From the NCBI GenBank assembly GCA_951799445.1, contig OX637287.1, forward strand, positions 4,030,001 through 4,094,000: a stretch of 64,000 bases of DNA. Direction: 5' to 3'. A program made the position numbers and the translations under genes. Within the stretch, counting starts at the first letter, position 1. Each line of letters starts with the position of its first letter. The DNA comes from Pseudisothecium myosuroides. Taxonomy: Eukaryota > Streptophyta > Bryopsida > Hypnales > Lembophyllaceae. The notes beneath the pieces are model-generated. The model saw only the letters and a list, made by a program, of their open reading frames with translations. It was not told the DNA's origin and did not search any database. Of this stretch, positions 48,444 through 64,000 are shown piece by piece.

Positions 48444-50036
48444 CAACCCAAAATTTAGAATTTGGGCCTTGAAATCAATCTATCAAAGTAATTTTTTTTA
48501 CCATGAAGGGACACATCATAGCATCAACTTGATATTCTAGAACAATGTTACAAGGGTCCTTCCAACTTGAAAAATATTAGTCCCAAACATCCTCCTTACT
48601 CGTCACCAAGCTGTAGTTGTGCCATTGGTTCTTAATCTTCCAATTGTCATTGAAACTTTTATAAAGACATCCCAATAGAAATGGAAGAATCCTCAAGAGA
48701 CCTTGCAATGCTGTTCAAAAATGTTATGTGAAATAGAAAAAAAGGCTAGACCCATTAAGTAAAAACAACACAAAAATGAAAACTTGCACAAGAAATGGTA
48801 GATTTAAAACTTGAAATTATTTTACAACTAAATAGAACAAAAGTTCATATTAAGTAACAACAAGTCCATTTACTAAGTTTTCTCGGATCTTATTGTAGGA
48901 ATATCTCGGGTCAACATCCACCACATTAACAAGAATATTGCAAGAATCTCTATTTGAAGACATGTTCAGACTTGTAGGAGTCCCATGTGGAAGAGTGCTT
49001 TTGCGGCTTGAATGGAAAACCGGTATTGGAACATCTATCATTCTTAATAGACCCGCACTCCTTGGAGCTGAATACATTCCATCTTCACAAAGTTGTCTCC
49101 AACTATACCATGGCGAGTGAAGATGTTCACCCAAACTACCCCACAAGTGAAGCCTGGCATCTTTACAAGATCAATTTTGACAAGCTCTGTCAAACCAAGG
49201 AGAAACAATCCATGGGTTAGAAAAGAGCCTCCTAAAAAAACTTCAAATCCATACAAGTAGTATGCCATGTTTCAGAGCAAACAAGATACATTTTCAACTT
49301 CAAGCTATTGACATTGTGCTTTGATGTAAATATACAAGTGAGGAGATTTGAAATTGCAAAGGTGGTACTACTAGATATTCACATGATAAATTGAAATGAA
49401 ATTCTATGAATTGTCTCACATAAAGTCATTACATAGTGAAGAGAAGCTTTTTGAAAGAAGATGCTAAAATTGTTCGGAACCTGATTCCATCTACTCTACT
49501 CATCCCTATTACCAACAACAAACCCATTCATACATGCAGTAGGACTTCTTAGCAAGTAGTATAAATGTTTATGGCTATGGAAGAATAATGAAATCCCAAG
49601 AATACTGTAATCAATCCACATGCAATTGAAAAACTTGATGAATAACCATGCAAATTGAAGAAAACATTATGGATACATATATTGTCCAAGTTTTGATGAC
49701 TTCTACTACACTCTAAATATGGAACTCTCATATTTTGATATTGGTCATCTTTACATAATTCAAAGTGATAATGAAACTAGAGCAAAAAAATTTATAGGTT
49801 TTACTTTAGATCAAAGGCATTTGAAATCAATAACTTTAGAAAAATTGATTGCTTGAACCCCAAATGACCGAGAGTTCACGTCTGACGTTCTAAGGTTTGA
49901 AGTGACGCAAATAGGATCCTCACACACCCTTCACCAGCATCCTTGCTGATAGTAAGACCCAAATTATAGCCGATGACTTAAAAAATATACCAAGGGTGAG
50001 AGGGGAACCTGACATAATCAAAAAATCAGTGAGCAG
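48444..50036. other. Region downstream of truncated SYT; repeats, no gene
   Basis: I searched for the missing C2B end and did not find it. Frames at about 48.85-49.27 kb on both strands show no domain I recognise. About 49480-49750 resembles the interiors of the PLD intron elements (ATTACCAACAACAAACCCATTC, CTTAGCAAGTAGTATAAATG), suggesting a third, diverged copy. Confidence 0.5.
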
Positions 50037-51819
50037 TTATTTGATGAAGGGCATCCCCGACGGAACCTTGCTGGTGTACTCCACATAATCTTGTCCAAAA
50101 AAGCGGCGTAAAAAATACTCCTCATATCTTTGCCAACCATTAAGTAAAAACAGACAGGACTGAATAAGAGGACTCACAATGCCAATGCAACATCTAAGCT
50201 AATGCTACCAGTTGTGTATGGATACGGTATGCGGTGGTCGAAAAAACGCCAAGTGACGATGGTGTAGCCCACTATACAAACTGGATTGACAAGTAATACT
50301 TGGGTGCCAATCGACCAAATAAAGAACCCCAAATAACTGGGGTGACGAAAAAAGCTGCAACAAAACCAACATGAAATTCAACCGTTAACGACTCACGAAC
50401 AATGAGGCGGTGTTCACAACTTGTACTCTCAAAGAGTGCCTGACAAGAGGGTCAGGATCTTCAAAATCACTAGCAGAGACCCCACCTCCTAGAGATGTTC
50501 TAGAAGACATGCCCGCGTTACAATTGGCAGGGTTTACATTAGACTCTACCTTGAACGCATTACAATTGGCAGGGCTTAACGAGGCTAGTTTTTCGAGGAG
50601 GGGGGCTCTTGTACCTGTTGGGCTACATTATTCACGAAACCTAAGCTGTATAGGTGAGAAAACAAAAGGGGAACCCTAAACCCGGAAGGGTTTGCATAAA
50701 AAATTGCATAAATGATGAGGGTTGGCTGATTATGTAGTTCAGCGGATCCACTTATAAAGTTGAGACACTTCATAATTCGAAGCTGGACCACGAACTCAAT
50801 CACGGCAAGCTCAAAACATAAACGCAAAAGAGCAAACAGAGAAATACTGAGGGAAAACACACACATGACCAAAGAGGGTGCGGACTACCTGTATATACCA
50901 TGAGTGACAAGCTTGTGCTCTTGCCGTTTGTCCACTTTGATATCATGTGTGAAGCTCTTGTTGGCGGTGATCACAGCCAATTTGCGAAGAGTTTCACCCA
51001 CCACGACCATGGCCAACCCCGTATAACTCACTAACACTTGCTCCTTCAGCCACGGCGCATACCGGCATTCCAACACATGCTCCACCATCGAGAGTGCAAG
51101 CGCCACCAAGTACGGGCCACTAATGAGAGTAGCTGAAGGAAGATTTCAACAGCCTGGTCAGTACAACACAAATTCATTCCACTAATGGTAACCCTGAAAA
51201 TCCATTCAATGGATCATTTTCGACATTCACAACACCCTCAACACAAGCTCTCTTTAGGGTGCTCTATTGAAACCTATTTGTTCGCAGTACCACATGAATT
51301 GCCAGATATATCGTTTCATCAGGACATGAGAGGCGGAGACAGGCTCATGTCAGAAAAAACCTAAAGGAAGATACTCTAAAATTATGATGAACTTATGAGA
51401 GTAGCTGAAGAAATTCCAGTAGCCTGACCAGTCCAAGAAACAGTCACAGAACAAGCGCATCTCTCTAAATGGTAACCCTAGAAAATCTATCCGACAGTTT
51501 CGAGTGCTACAAGATCCTGAACATGAGCTCTCTTTGGGGTATACTTCTGAACCCTATTATTCGCAATAGGACATGAACAATTCACATCATCAGAAGATGA
51601 GCTGTGGAGTAATGGTAATGTCAGAAATACTACAGGAACGAGGAACGATTGCAAGACGTAGGTCTACAGGAGCTCAAAGCAGCGTTAAACCCTGATTCGG
51701 CACTTACAGGCAGCATTGACACGGCGACGACCATGATGCGCGAGCGCCAGCAAAAACTCCGTAGTATGGAAAAATACCACCGCTCCCAGCATACACCACA
51801 GCTGTACCCAAGGCCCCAT
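50037..51819 (-). CDS. ICMT: Protein-S-isoprenylcysteine O-methyltransferase (ICMT/STE14)
   Basis: Four exons: 51819-51708, 51132-50889, 50354-50226 and 50127-50037, GT-AG with matching phases, 191 residues. It methylates the C-terminal prenylcysteine of CaaX proteins in the ER membrane, using S-adenosylmethionine. Hallmarks: N-terminal FFHTTEFLLALAHHG, YTGLAMVVVGETLRKLAV, SFTHDIKVDKRQEHKLVTHG, then FRHPSYLGFFIWSIGTQVLL, and the C-terminal catalytic block RIPYEEYFLRRFFGQDY ... VPSGMPF. Several hydrophobic helices are present. The reading frame of exon 1 is open further upstream (Met codons at 51954 and 52113), which would give up to 289 residues. I chose 51819 because it gives the family's usual length of about 195. 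Confidence 0.92.
50890..51131 (-). other. ICMT exon 2, prenyl-methyltransferase core helices
   Basis: Marks the internal part of the second exon of the preceding gene. It encodes the long stretch from LISGPYLVALALSMVEH to HKLVTHGIY, the best-conserved membrane part of plant ICMT. It is listed because it anchors the gene model independently of the uncertain start. Confidence 0.85.
51120..51620. repeat. Tandem duplication across the 3' end of ICMT intron 1
   Basis: About 51120-51350 and 51392-51620 are similar (TGAGAGTAGCTGAAG in both, then AATGGTAACCCT..AAAAT, GAGCTCTCTTT.GGGT). As in the PLD-like gene, each copy contains the splice acceptor and about a dozen exon bases. Use of the distal acceptor would run into a stop after seven codons. 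Confidence 0.7.
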
Positions 51820-52945
51820 GCTGCTTACTGCCTTCTTGCCACCCGCCACACCCACCGCCCCGACTTCCGCCAATTTCACATACCGCAGATCGCCTAGTCT
51901 CGCCCGCCAACACTTCAGCTGATGCCGCCCAAGCGCAAAATACGTCGCTTTCATGAGAAGGCTTCGGCCATCCCAAGGGTGACGAACAGCTCGCAAAACG
52001 CAGGGATGCAGACAGGGCGAGACAAGTCCAAAGCAATTCCACTCCGGACTCTTCACCGACGTTTTGGGCTCGAAAGAGTCGGTTTCGAGCAACCCTAATT
52101 GGGAAAAGACCAACTGTGAATGTTGGGTATTCTACCGACTGAATGATACGAGAGTTCTGCGTTATTGTTTGGCTGCTTCATACATCATTGTGAGGAGGAA
52201 ACCCTAAATCAACATGGAAAATCACTAAAGAAAACGTTGGCAAACTTTTGGAGTCCTAGAACGTCGTTACCCTCGACATGAAAACTGAGGATCGTTGAAA
52301 TTGATATTGATTTGAGAAAAGATTGCCAACAGAATCAGAGTGCATTTTGGTATACGATACCAATGGTAGGGCGAGAGCAAAACAAAACGAAGTCATAGAA
52401 ACTCATTCAAGACAATTGCTTGGCTCCCCCCAAAGGGTAGATGCTACCGTGAACAACAGTATGTCACGTTCAGTCCCAAAGGTTTAAGATGAGCAAGCAT
52501 GGGCTCGCACACGTTGTACAGATGAATAACCCAGATCGTCAGGTCACAGGAACTCAATGATTTTCTAAATCTTAACAGCGAACACTATTGTACACATTCT
52601 TCTGACTACGCTCTAGTTCACACGCCCTGAAGGCACTATGCATTTGTATTAGCTCAGTTGACATCGTCCTTGGCTGCATCATCTTAGTCTCATTCTAGCA
52701 TGATTTCTCAACAGAAGGTTCTATGAACTCCGTCACTGGCGGTAGGCCCTAGATTCATCGTGGAAAAAATCAAATATCTGTATACGAGCTCTGAAGAAGG
52801 GCAGCTTTGAATGGGAGGACGATGAAACCCTTGTAGCTCTGTCCAGAAATGAAGAACAGCCTGCACCATCATCTTCAACTATCACCACGTGCAGTGGACA
52901 GGACATATCAACACTATTAAAACAGGCTTCGGCATCATGAACTTC
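51820..52945. other. 5' flank of ICMT and 3' flank of the next minus-strand gene
   Basis: The first ~300 bp is open in the ICMT frame and could be extra N-terminal coding sequence or 5' UTR. The remainder shows no gene and should include the ICMT promoter and the 3' UTR of the upstream gene. Confidence 0.45.
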
Positions 52946-54483
52946 TCAGTCGAGAGTTTCGAGGCCATTAGGAGACACAGCCGAGCCACTTCTGACGTAG
53001 CTTGGCGTTTGAGTGGCTGTACCATCCACATCTGATGGAGCTTGGCCTGTGAGAGAAAGAACCACCTCATCTGCTGGCCGAAAGTTTGCATCCTCCCGTA
53101 ACTCCCGCACACACATTTTGTACGTGCTTTCCGCGAGATCAATATGGTCCTGCAGAATTTTGATGTATTCCTCCACGTTTTCCACCTGAATCAAGGTCCA
53201 CAACGAAATTTTCAGACGGGGACTGATACTTTGGCCTCGTTCAAACCTCGATGACATTCTATACAGCTTGCACCCTTTCCACTCAAGTACAAAAAAAATT
53301 GGTGCAATGATTTTTTTTGAAGAACTAGCCCATTTTTAAATCAATTTCTTCATTGCCAGGCATGCAATGATAAATGAGTCCACATACTAATATGCCAAAA
53401 TTTGAGAACTGGACGAAAATAGATAATAATTGTAACATGAACCACACGCTCCTTTGCATACATGACATGAGCCCCAAGACTGTGCACAACGAGAATCTAG
53501 ACTCCTATTCTTGGCTCACAGTATATTGATCCGAACGGTGTTCAGTCAGACCCTCAAGAATGTTATGCAGACCTTGAACCATGCCTTTCAATACAGACGT
53601 TTAAGCAGACTTCTGATTCGTTCATGTTCAAGCTACTCTCGACAACATAATATTTGTGCCTTAGCTACCTGGAAATTTAATAGACATGAAAGTTCCAAAT
53701 GTCGTACCTCAATCTTCAGTTCCCTCAAATACTCTTCCTGGGGATCATGCTCTGGAGGTAACGGGCCAGAGTTCGAGGGAGGCTTATCCAGAACCGGCGG
53801 TGTGGCAGCAGCATCTAATTTCTCCCACGCCTCCAACTCAGCTTCATAGCTACAGCAGCATCCATGTTCGAAATCATTTACGCATCAGAACAAATGTCAA
53901 GCATAATTTCTACATGTATCTGAACAGAAAAATATGCTTCACCAGCATATCCACCCCACAGTCCAGACCGATAGAGAAGTAATCAACCGACAGAGGTGAC
54001 ACAGTACGACAACCCAAATTACTTGAGAATACATAATTTCTAAAGCGATCAAAACCCAAGAATATAAGAAACCCAAGAAGGAGCCAAAACTAAAGTACAA
54101 ACAACATGAAGTAGGGAAGCTCTTCTTACATGGCTTTCAGTGTCAGCAACCTCTTCCTTTTTTTCTCGTCCTCAAAAGATTGATCTTCAACGACAGGTTT
54201 CGAATCCTCCTCATGAGCCTCCTCTCCCTGTAAAGCCAACTGAGACTCCGGAGCTGCTGCTATCTCCTTCAAACGACTCTTGCGAATCTTGAATACAAAC
54301 CCGCCCTCATCGATAGTCTCAAATTCTGCACATTAGCACGACAATAGTCATTCCTGCAACAAAGCCCCCTCACTGTGCCTTCCTTCCTTTCTCAAGCCCT
54401 GAAAATTTCTGTTAAGGATGGACTTTAGCTCCATGCGAGTTCGGTGGAAAGGGAAAAGATTTCCACATACCTGCTGCCGCCAT
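52946..54483 (-). CDS. Unrecognised acidic protein with probable coiled coil
   Basis: Four exons: 54483-54471 (only 13 coding bases), 54325-54130, 53849-53708 and 53185-52946. Phases agree and give 196 residues. The N-terminus is MAAAEFETIDEGGFVFKIRK, followed by a basic patch, an acidic linker with KKRKR, then a heptad-like region (EEYLRELKIEVENVEEYIKI and onward through DHIDLAESTYKM). A Ser/Thr/Pro-rich tail follows. The opening FETIDEGGFVFK followed by a basic stretch suggests a nuclear protein, but that is an inference and I do not recognise the family. The tiny first exon is the least certain part; a longer frame upstream (Met at 54711) is possible. Confidence 0.7.
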
Positions 54484-55319
54484 GGAAGATAATGAAATGG
54501 CAATGCTTATCCCAGCTTTCACTCTCTCACTCACTACTCCCGCTTCAACAAAAGGAAAATTCTTGCTTCGGGCATACGAGCTCCTAACGAAAACTCCCCG
54601 TGGTAACCACAGAACCCCAAACCCATCGCACCAAAGACGGCTCAACTCTCCTTCCAATGATTCTACAAACCCAGAATTTTTTCTCACAAACTCGATGTAA
54701 TTACACTTCAAATATGCGGCGAACTACCGGAATCCTAGCAATGGCATCTCCACGTTGATCATCACTGTCGACCTATACAAACTCAAACAAAACATTTGAA
54801 TCGCTCTGCAAGGAAAAAAAATAAAATTCCGCACAAGGAAGAAGCAGATTTTCGAAGTGCAGTTCCGGGACTGCACAGCAGTCAAGCCGCGGACAGGAGT
54901 TCTCTCACGAACGTCTGGGGCGAGCCTTGGTTGGAGTCGGAAGCTTGGTCGCGGTTCGTGAACGAGGAGAATGTGCCGGATTCTGTCAAGAGGCGTCGGG
55001 GCGGAAACCTCCTCCTGCACCTGCTCTGCGTGTTCTTAACCCTAGATGGACGAGCTGGAATCATCCTTTGGACACCATGTGAATCATTTGCTTAACCTGA
55101 ATGCCCAAGGCCTATTTTGAGCTTCCACAAATTTGCTATAAATTGTACAAAATGCCAACATTTTGATAAGTTTTATCAATTTTATTTCAGTTGTAGCCAT
55201 ACATATTCTAACTACCATGCGCTAGGGTCAGATTCATCATACCCCATACGAAATCATTTCTTTCTGGGTTGAATTATTTTTCATTAAATGGATTTAAAAA
55301 TTTTGGATTTAAGATTTAA
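54484..55319. promoter_or_regulatory. 5' flank of the unrecognised gene, with a GC-rich island
   Basis: About 54840-55080 is richer in G+C and CpG than its surroundings and open in several frames on both strands, without a domain. Likely promoter or 5' UTR. After 55.1 kb the DNA becomes A+T-rich. Confidence 0.4.
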
Positions 55320-55541
55320 CCCTTAAACGCCGAAGGGGTGATCCACGAAATCATCCTTTTCTATTACCGTGTGAATCATTAGCCTCCAAAATTGCAAAAA
55401 TACTCATTGCAAGTCAAATTACTATAGAAGATCTTCCCTTTCCACAACAAATTTTGAGGATGAATAGTTGCACTTTTGTCCTATACAGTTTGATTCCTTG
55501 GCATCCATCGGACTCAAAGTGTCCGCCTCGACGTTTAAGGG
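55320..55541. mobile_element. TTAA-flanked small element G (about 220-bp subfamily)
   Basis: Ends CCCTTAAACGCCGA and TCGACGTTTAAGGG are inverted, with TTAA on both sides (55316-55319 and 55542-55545). The interior (TCATTGCAAGTCAAATTACTAT, TAGTTGCACTTTTGTCCTATA) matches the elements at 36992 and about 56410. At 222 bp it is the cleanest small copy. Confidence 0.78.
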
Positions 55542-55889
55542 TTAAAATATTCCATGACCTTTAGTAGTGGGTCCTCACAGCTTAGTAAGTTAGCAAAAGG
55601 ACTAGTTAAGTTCCAATCCCTTTTAATGAACACAATCTCTCTTCAAGGGGGCGAAAATGAGACTAACCTTATGTATTCTATGAATTTTTTACATTTATAA
55701 AGCGATTGCCTTGGTATATATAATATTTTTCATTTTTCATTGGATTTTTTTTTAGGATTCAAATTATTCTCATTAATATTTTCTATACATTTCAATTATG
55801 CCTCTTTATAATTTTTGAAAATTTTAGTACCTGCCATATATAATTATATTTTGACTTATTTTTTAAAGAATCTGATCCAAGCGTAGGAT
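55542..55889. other. Intergenic between TTAA elements
   Basis: A+T-rich; no gene. It may hold the diverged end of the following element. Confidence 0.4.
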
Positions 55890-56403
55890 AGACGTGTTAG
55901 AGATTACATGGAAAAAGAAAACACAATATCACTTATAGATTGAAAGATTATAATGTTTGATTAAGAGGGTGTTAAAACTGTAAAAGTGATTTGAAGTCTT
56001 TCAATCTTTTCACATATCAAATCTAAAAAATTGGTCACCAAAAAAATATGAGGTTAAAGAGCATAACATGCATAAACCCGATCAATTTGCAACTTCTCAA
56101 AATGTACTTTACAATTTTTTTAAATGAATTTCTGATGTGATTTTTTCTCCAAGACTTAGAGTATTTGAGGCCAGTCCTCAACCACTAGAATATCAAGCTT
56201 TGCAATGGACACCCTTGCACAAAATCTTGAATTAAAAAATCCTAATCATTCATTTTCAAATTGGATTTTTGATGCTAAAATTAGACTTCAAAAAATATTT
56301 TTTTTTAATAAAAAATACTAAAAGCAATAACTTGGTCGGGTTTTATTTCACTTCAAAGCATTGTCAACACCAAAATTTAGTGCCTCAATTCAAGCATTTA
56401 GAG
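55890..56403 (-). mobile_element. TTAA-flanked element I, reverse-complement relative of element E, uninterrupted
   Basis: In reverse complement it follows element E from its left terminus (CCTCTAAATGCTTGAATTGAGG against CCCCTAAATGCCTGAGGC) through AGACTTCAAATCACTTT to CATGTAATCTCTAA. It lacks the foldback insertion at 55961-55964. The other end is not clear and may be truncated. Confidence 0.7.
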
Positions 56404-56407
56404 GTTA

Positions 56408-56546
56408 AAAAATTTGAGCACACTCATTGGAGATCAAACTACTATACAAGACCTCCCCTTTTTACACAAAATTCCAAGGATCAACATTTGGACTTCTATC
56501 TCACATAAAAGAATTCTTTCTTTGTGAGGCCGAAATTTAAGCAAGC
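56408..56546. mobile_element. Fragment of the 220-bp TTAA subfamily (M)
   Basis: CTCATTGGAGATCAAACTACTATACAAGACCTCCCCTTTTT and the following stretch match the interiors of the elements at 36992 and 55320. Its left end is cut by element I and its right end is not preserved. Confidence 0.55.
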
Positions 56547-58083
56547 AATTGAATAAAGTAGAGTAAACTTGCCAATCACTGCACAGACAAAATTTAAATC
56601 CTTCGCCACATAAATATAGAGACTTGCATATTTTGAAATTTGGCAAAATTATTAAATGTTATATTAAAATTCACCTTCAAAAAACAGAATGCAGAAAGAT
56701 TTCTTCTTACAAATTTTATTGCAATTTGAAGGTGATGAAGCTAAAATCTAGTAAAAAATTCCTTACAACCCTTCACTTTACAATGCGCAGTCATTGGATG
56801 GTGATACAAAAAAAAATTCCCATTGCAATTGAATTGGTAATTGAATGGTGCATTTATTGTTTGGTGAATGCCAAAGGTTGTTGTTTGGTTTTTGAATCTG
56901 TGCAATCTTTGGCAAGTTTATTTAAACAAAAAATAGGAGCATTAGTTGGAGGTCTTTTCACACGATGTTGCTACCTTGTTCAGATCTTGCATGGCTTGGA
57001 TATTTGAGGTGGTATGAAAAAGAACTAATTTTTGTTTTATCATCTATTGGACATTTAATATTCACGGTGTCTTGCTAAGATAAGAACGATGACAATTGTT
57101 CACTCAATAGAAAGGGATGTCTTCATCTATCCTAACGGGGATGAAAAATCACCTATTAAACCAAAAATCCCAAAATCAAGTACCTTGTAGACCTCTTTAT
57201 TACCCCTTTCCTTCAACAACCCAAGTATAGGTTTATAGTATGGTTTTGTTAAAATAACAAGTTGCTATATTACAATTGGCTTTGTTATATAGCATTGGTA
57301 CACTTTTTGAATAAAATACCTACTCAATCATTTTTCATAATTGATTTTTGTTGATGCAAAGCCTCTTTCTATGAGATCCAAAGTTAATAATTTATGAATT
57401 CAAAAAACAAATTTTGGCTTTGTCAATAAGAAATAGTTGGGAATTATCCTTCAAGGAGAATACACCTCACAAGAATTTTTTATTCTTGATACTTTGTGAA
57501 TATAAATGGATTTGAATGTAAATTTAAAACAAAATCTAAAATATTTAAATTTTTTTATAAAACTAAATCCAAAACTATAAAATTAAATACATTTTTTATA
57601 TTAGTTTCAATATCATTATATGATATCTCATCCTCTTTTCTAACCTAAAAGAATGGACATATGAAGTATGTATTTTCACATCTACTATTGCAATATACAA
57701 AATTATATATTTTTTTTGTGTATAAAAAATTCAATAACTATGAAAATGGTTCTCAACCACCTTCTTGAGACTTGAAACCCAAGTGTTTTTTTAATATTCA
57801 ATATTCAAGATAAACAAACTGAATTTATTTTTAAAAATGATTAAAAATATTCATAATTCTTCTATAATATCTATTTTGTAGAGAATTATTTTTTCTTTAG
57901 ATTGACATATAAGAAGACTTTTTTGGAGCTTGTTCAGTGAATATAAATTGAATGAAGTATACTTTTCAAAACAAGTCTACCTAGTGGACAGTAGGCATCT
58001 ACCGTTAAATTTAAATACGGTATTACTTTTCAGTGTAGTGTTATAATCACATGTATTCTCCACGCGTACGCTGTGACATTAAA
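56547..58083. other. A+T-rich intergenic DNA, no gene seen
   Basis: A 127-codon frame at 56624-57007 has A+T-driven composition and no domain. No RNA gene or named repeat was found. Confidence 0.45.
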
Positions 58084-59119
58084 GAGGTTAGGGTGTCGAG
58101 CACACAGGAATGAACGAACAGAAAATCAGGTCGGGGGGCTTCATCCATCCGTTGGTCAGTTCCCGCCATCGTTGTGGTTTGTGCTTCAAGCTCCAGGGTA
58201 CCGCCATAGCAATTGAGGTTGCATTCATATCCCTGCTTGAAATTCGGTGTTTCATCACTGATACTAGTTTCTCAGGGCAGGGTTTAGTAGAGGTTCATCG
58301 AGACATTTTGAAACAACGCAAGAGATTAGGAGTCGTTTATCTGGTCTGTGTTGCTGGAAACTCTATCAGTGATTGCGCTGTGTGCGGCAGGAGCGACGCT
58401 TCTGCGTGGTGGTGAAATTGCTTGCTCTTTTTTCCTGGTGAAAACTCATCGGAGGTGTTTTTTCGTGTGGTGTTAGATTGGCATGCACGGTGACTGTGAG
58501 TTCGAGGAGTTTTGGATTCCAGTGAGGATACGGGCAGTGTTTAAATAGCGGTGAGCATGTCGAAATTGACAGCTGATTAGTGGAATTCGACTTGCGTCGA
58601 GGTCAAATTTATAGCAGCATCAGGTGAGGAATCCTTCACTTATGTGGGATGGAAGTACGTCGGAAGGTGATGCTGCTGTAAGAACTGATGGATGTTCTTG
58701 CTCTCGCAGAGGCAGGCACGTTTAGGGAGCTCAATTTTAGTAGAAGTAGTGGAATCTTCATAAGTAGCTGCTACTACGTGAAAAGGGACCGAATTGTTCT
58801 GAATTGGTGGATTGCCCGGTTCTGTCGCATTGGTGATTTGATTAAGGGAGGAAGGAGAAATTACTGCATTGGTCCGATTTTCTACTTGCGGTTGTTCCAG
58901 AATGAGTTTTGACGTGGTTGATGAATCAAAGTGTTCCTGTGTAAATTAGTTCGCATTAGGTCACTACTTGGTGGCTTTGAGAAAATAGAAACTACAAGTC
59001 CACAAACATGAAGGCGACGTGGTGGAAGATTTCCAGCTGGGAGTAGAGGAACGACGAAGTTGGCGATGAGGTCCACCAAGAGAATGTAAAGAGAGGTGAG
59101 GATTGAGAGCCGTTAACCA
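58084..59119 (+). promoter_or_regulatory. 5' flank of MCM9, probable promoter and 5' UTR
   Basis: Composition rises to gene-like level about 1 kb before the MCM9 start. Frames on both strands have no domain. It plausibly holds the promoter, 5' UTR and possibly a 5' UTR intron. No specific element is assigned. Confidence 0.45.

Positions 59120-64000
<4,881 letters not shown>

Noticed and set aside
48850..49268. Minus-strand frames as a gene or retrotransposon fragment
   Set aside because: Opposite-strand frames are equally open and none shows RT, gag or other recognisable motifs.
51820..52113. N-terminal extension of ICMT as certain coding sequence
   Set aside because: The frame is open, but the added ~98 residues have no counterpart in the family; the shorter start gives the usual length.
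54796..55095. 99-codon plus-strand frame as a gene
   Set aside because: It lies in a GC-rich island that is open in several frames on both strands, with no domain or splice context.
56624..57007. 127-codon plus-strand frame
   Set aside because: A+T-driven composition (Lys/Ile/Phe/Cys-rich), no domain, repeat-flanked.

Overview
The window looks like nuclear DNA of a land plant. It is A+T-rich, its genes carry many short GT-AG introns, and it encodes plant-type proteins: an L-type lectin receptor kinase, a plant TOM5, and a SYT4/5-class synaptotagmin. A PLD3/4-like nuclease gene and many TTAA-flanked MITE-like elements made me lean towards a non-seed plant (bryophyte, lycophyte or fern). The species cannot be fixed from the sequence.

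Layout. 1-5.9 kb: a decayed Ty1/copia retrotransposon on the minus strand, with one candidate LTR. 6-11 kb: an intergenic block duplicated in tandem, one copy split by a 1,078-bp near-perfect inverted repeat. 11.57-12.40 kb: TOM5 in two exons. 12.4-27.8 kb: intergenic DNA full of non-autonomous DNA elements, three large inverted repeats and one composition island of unknown role. 27.8-31.8 kb: lectin receptor kinase (minus), with repeats in its single intron. 32.6-37.2 kb: a cluster of TTAA-flanked elements. 37.9-41.4 kb: PLD3/4-like gene (minus). 42.2-48.3 kb: synaptotagmin (plus), divergent from the PLD gene and missing its C-terminal exon. 50.0-51.8 kb: isoprenylcysteine methyltransferase (minus). 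52.9-54.5 kb: an unrecognised acidic, probably coiled-coil protein (minus). 55.3-58 kb: more TTAA elements and A+T-rich DNA. 59.1 kb to the right edge: MCM9 (plus), running out of the window.

The genes do not form one pathway. They are housekeeping or membrane functions: mitochondrial import, ER-plasma membrane contact sites, CaaX protein methylation, and recombination/replication repair. The most distinctive content is the repeat fraction. (1) A foldback element family has termini GGGTGATTGCA and 4-bp target duplications. Two copies are present, and each has a related unfilled site elsewhere in the window. (2) A family of elements of about 220-1,400 bp is flanked by TTAA and ends in CCC(C/T)TAAA, which recalls piggyBac-type MITEs. 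(3) A TAAGGTA-ended family and a pair of AGGTAGAGGAT-ended elements sit in gene introns and flanks. Exon boundaries were read by eye from splice signals, phase and family resemblance; no alignment could be run.
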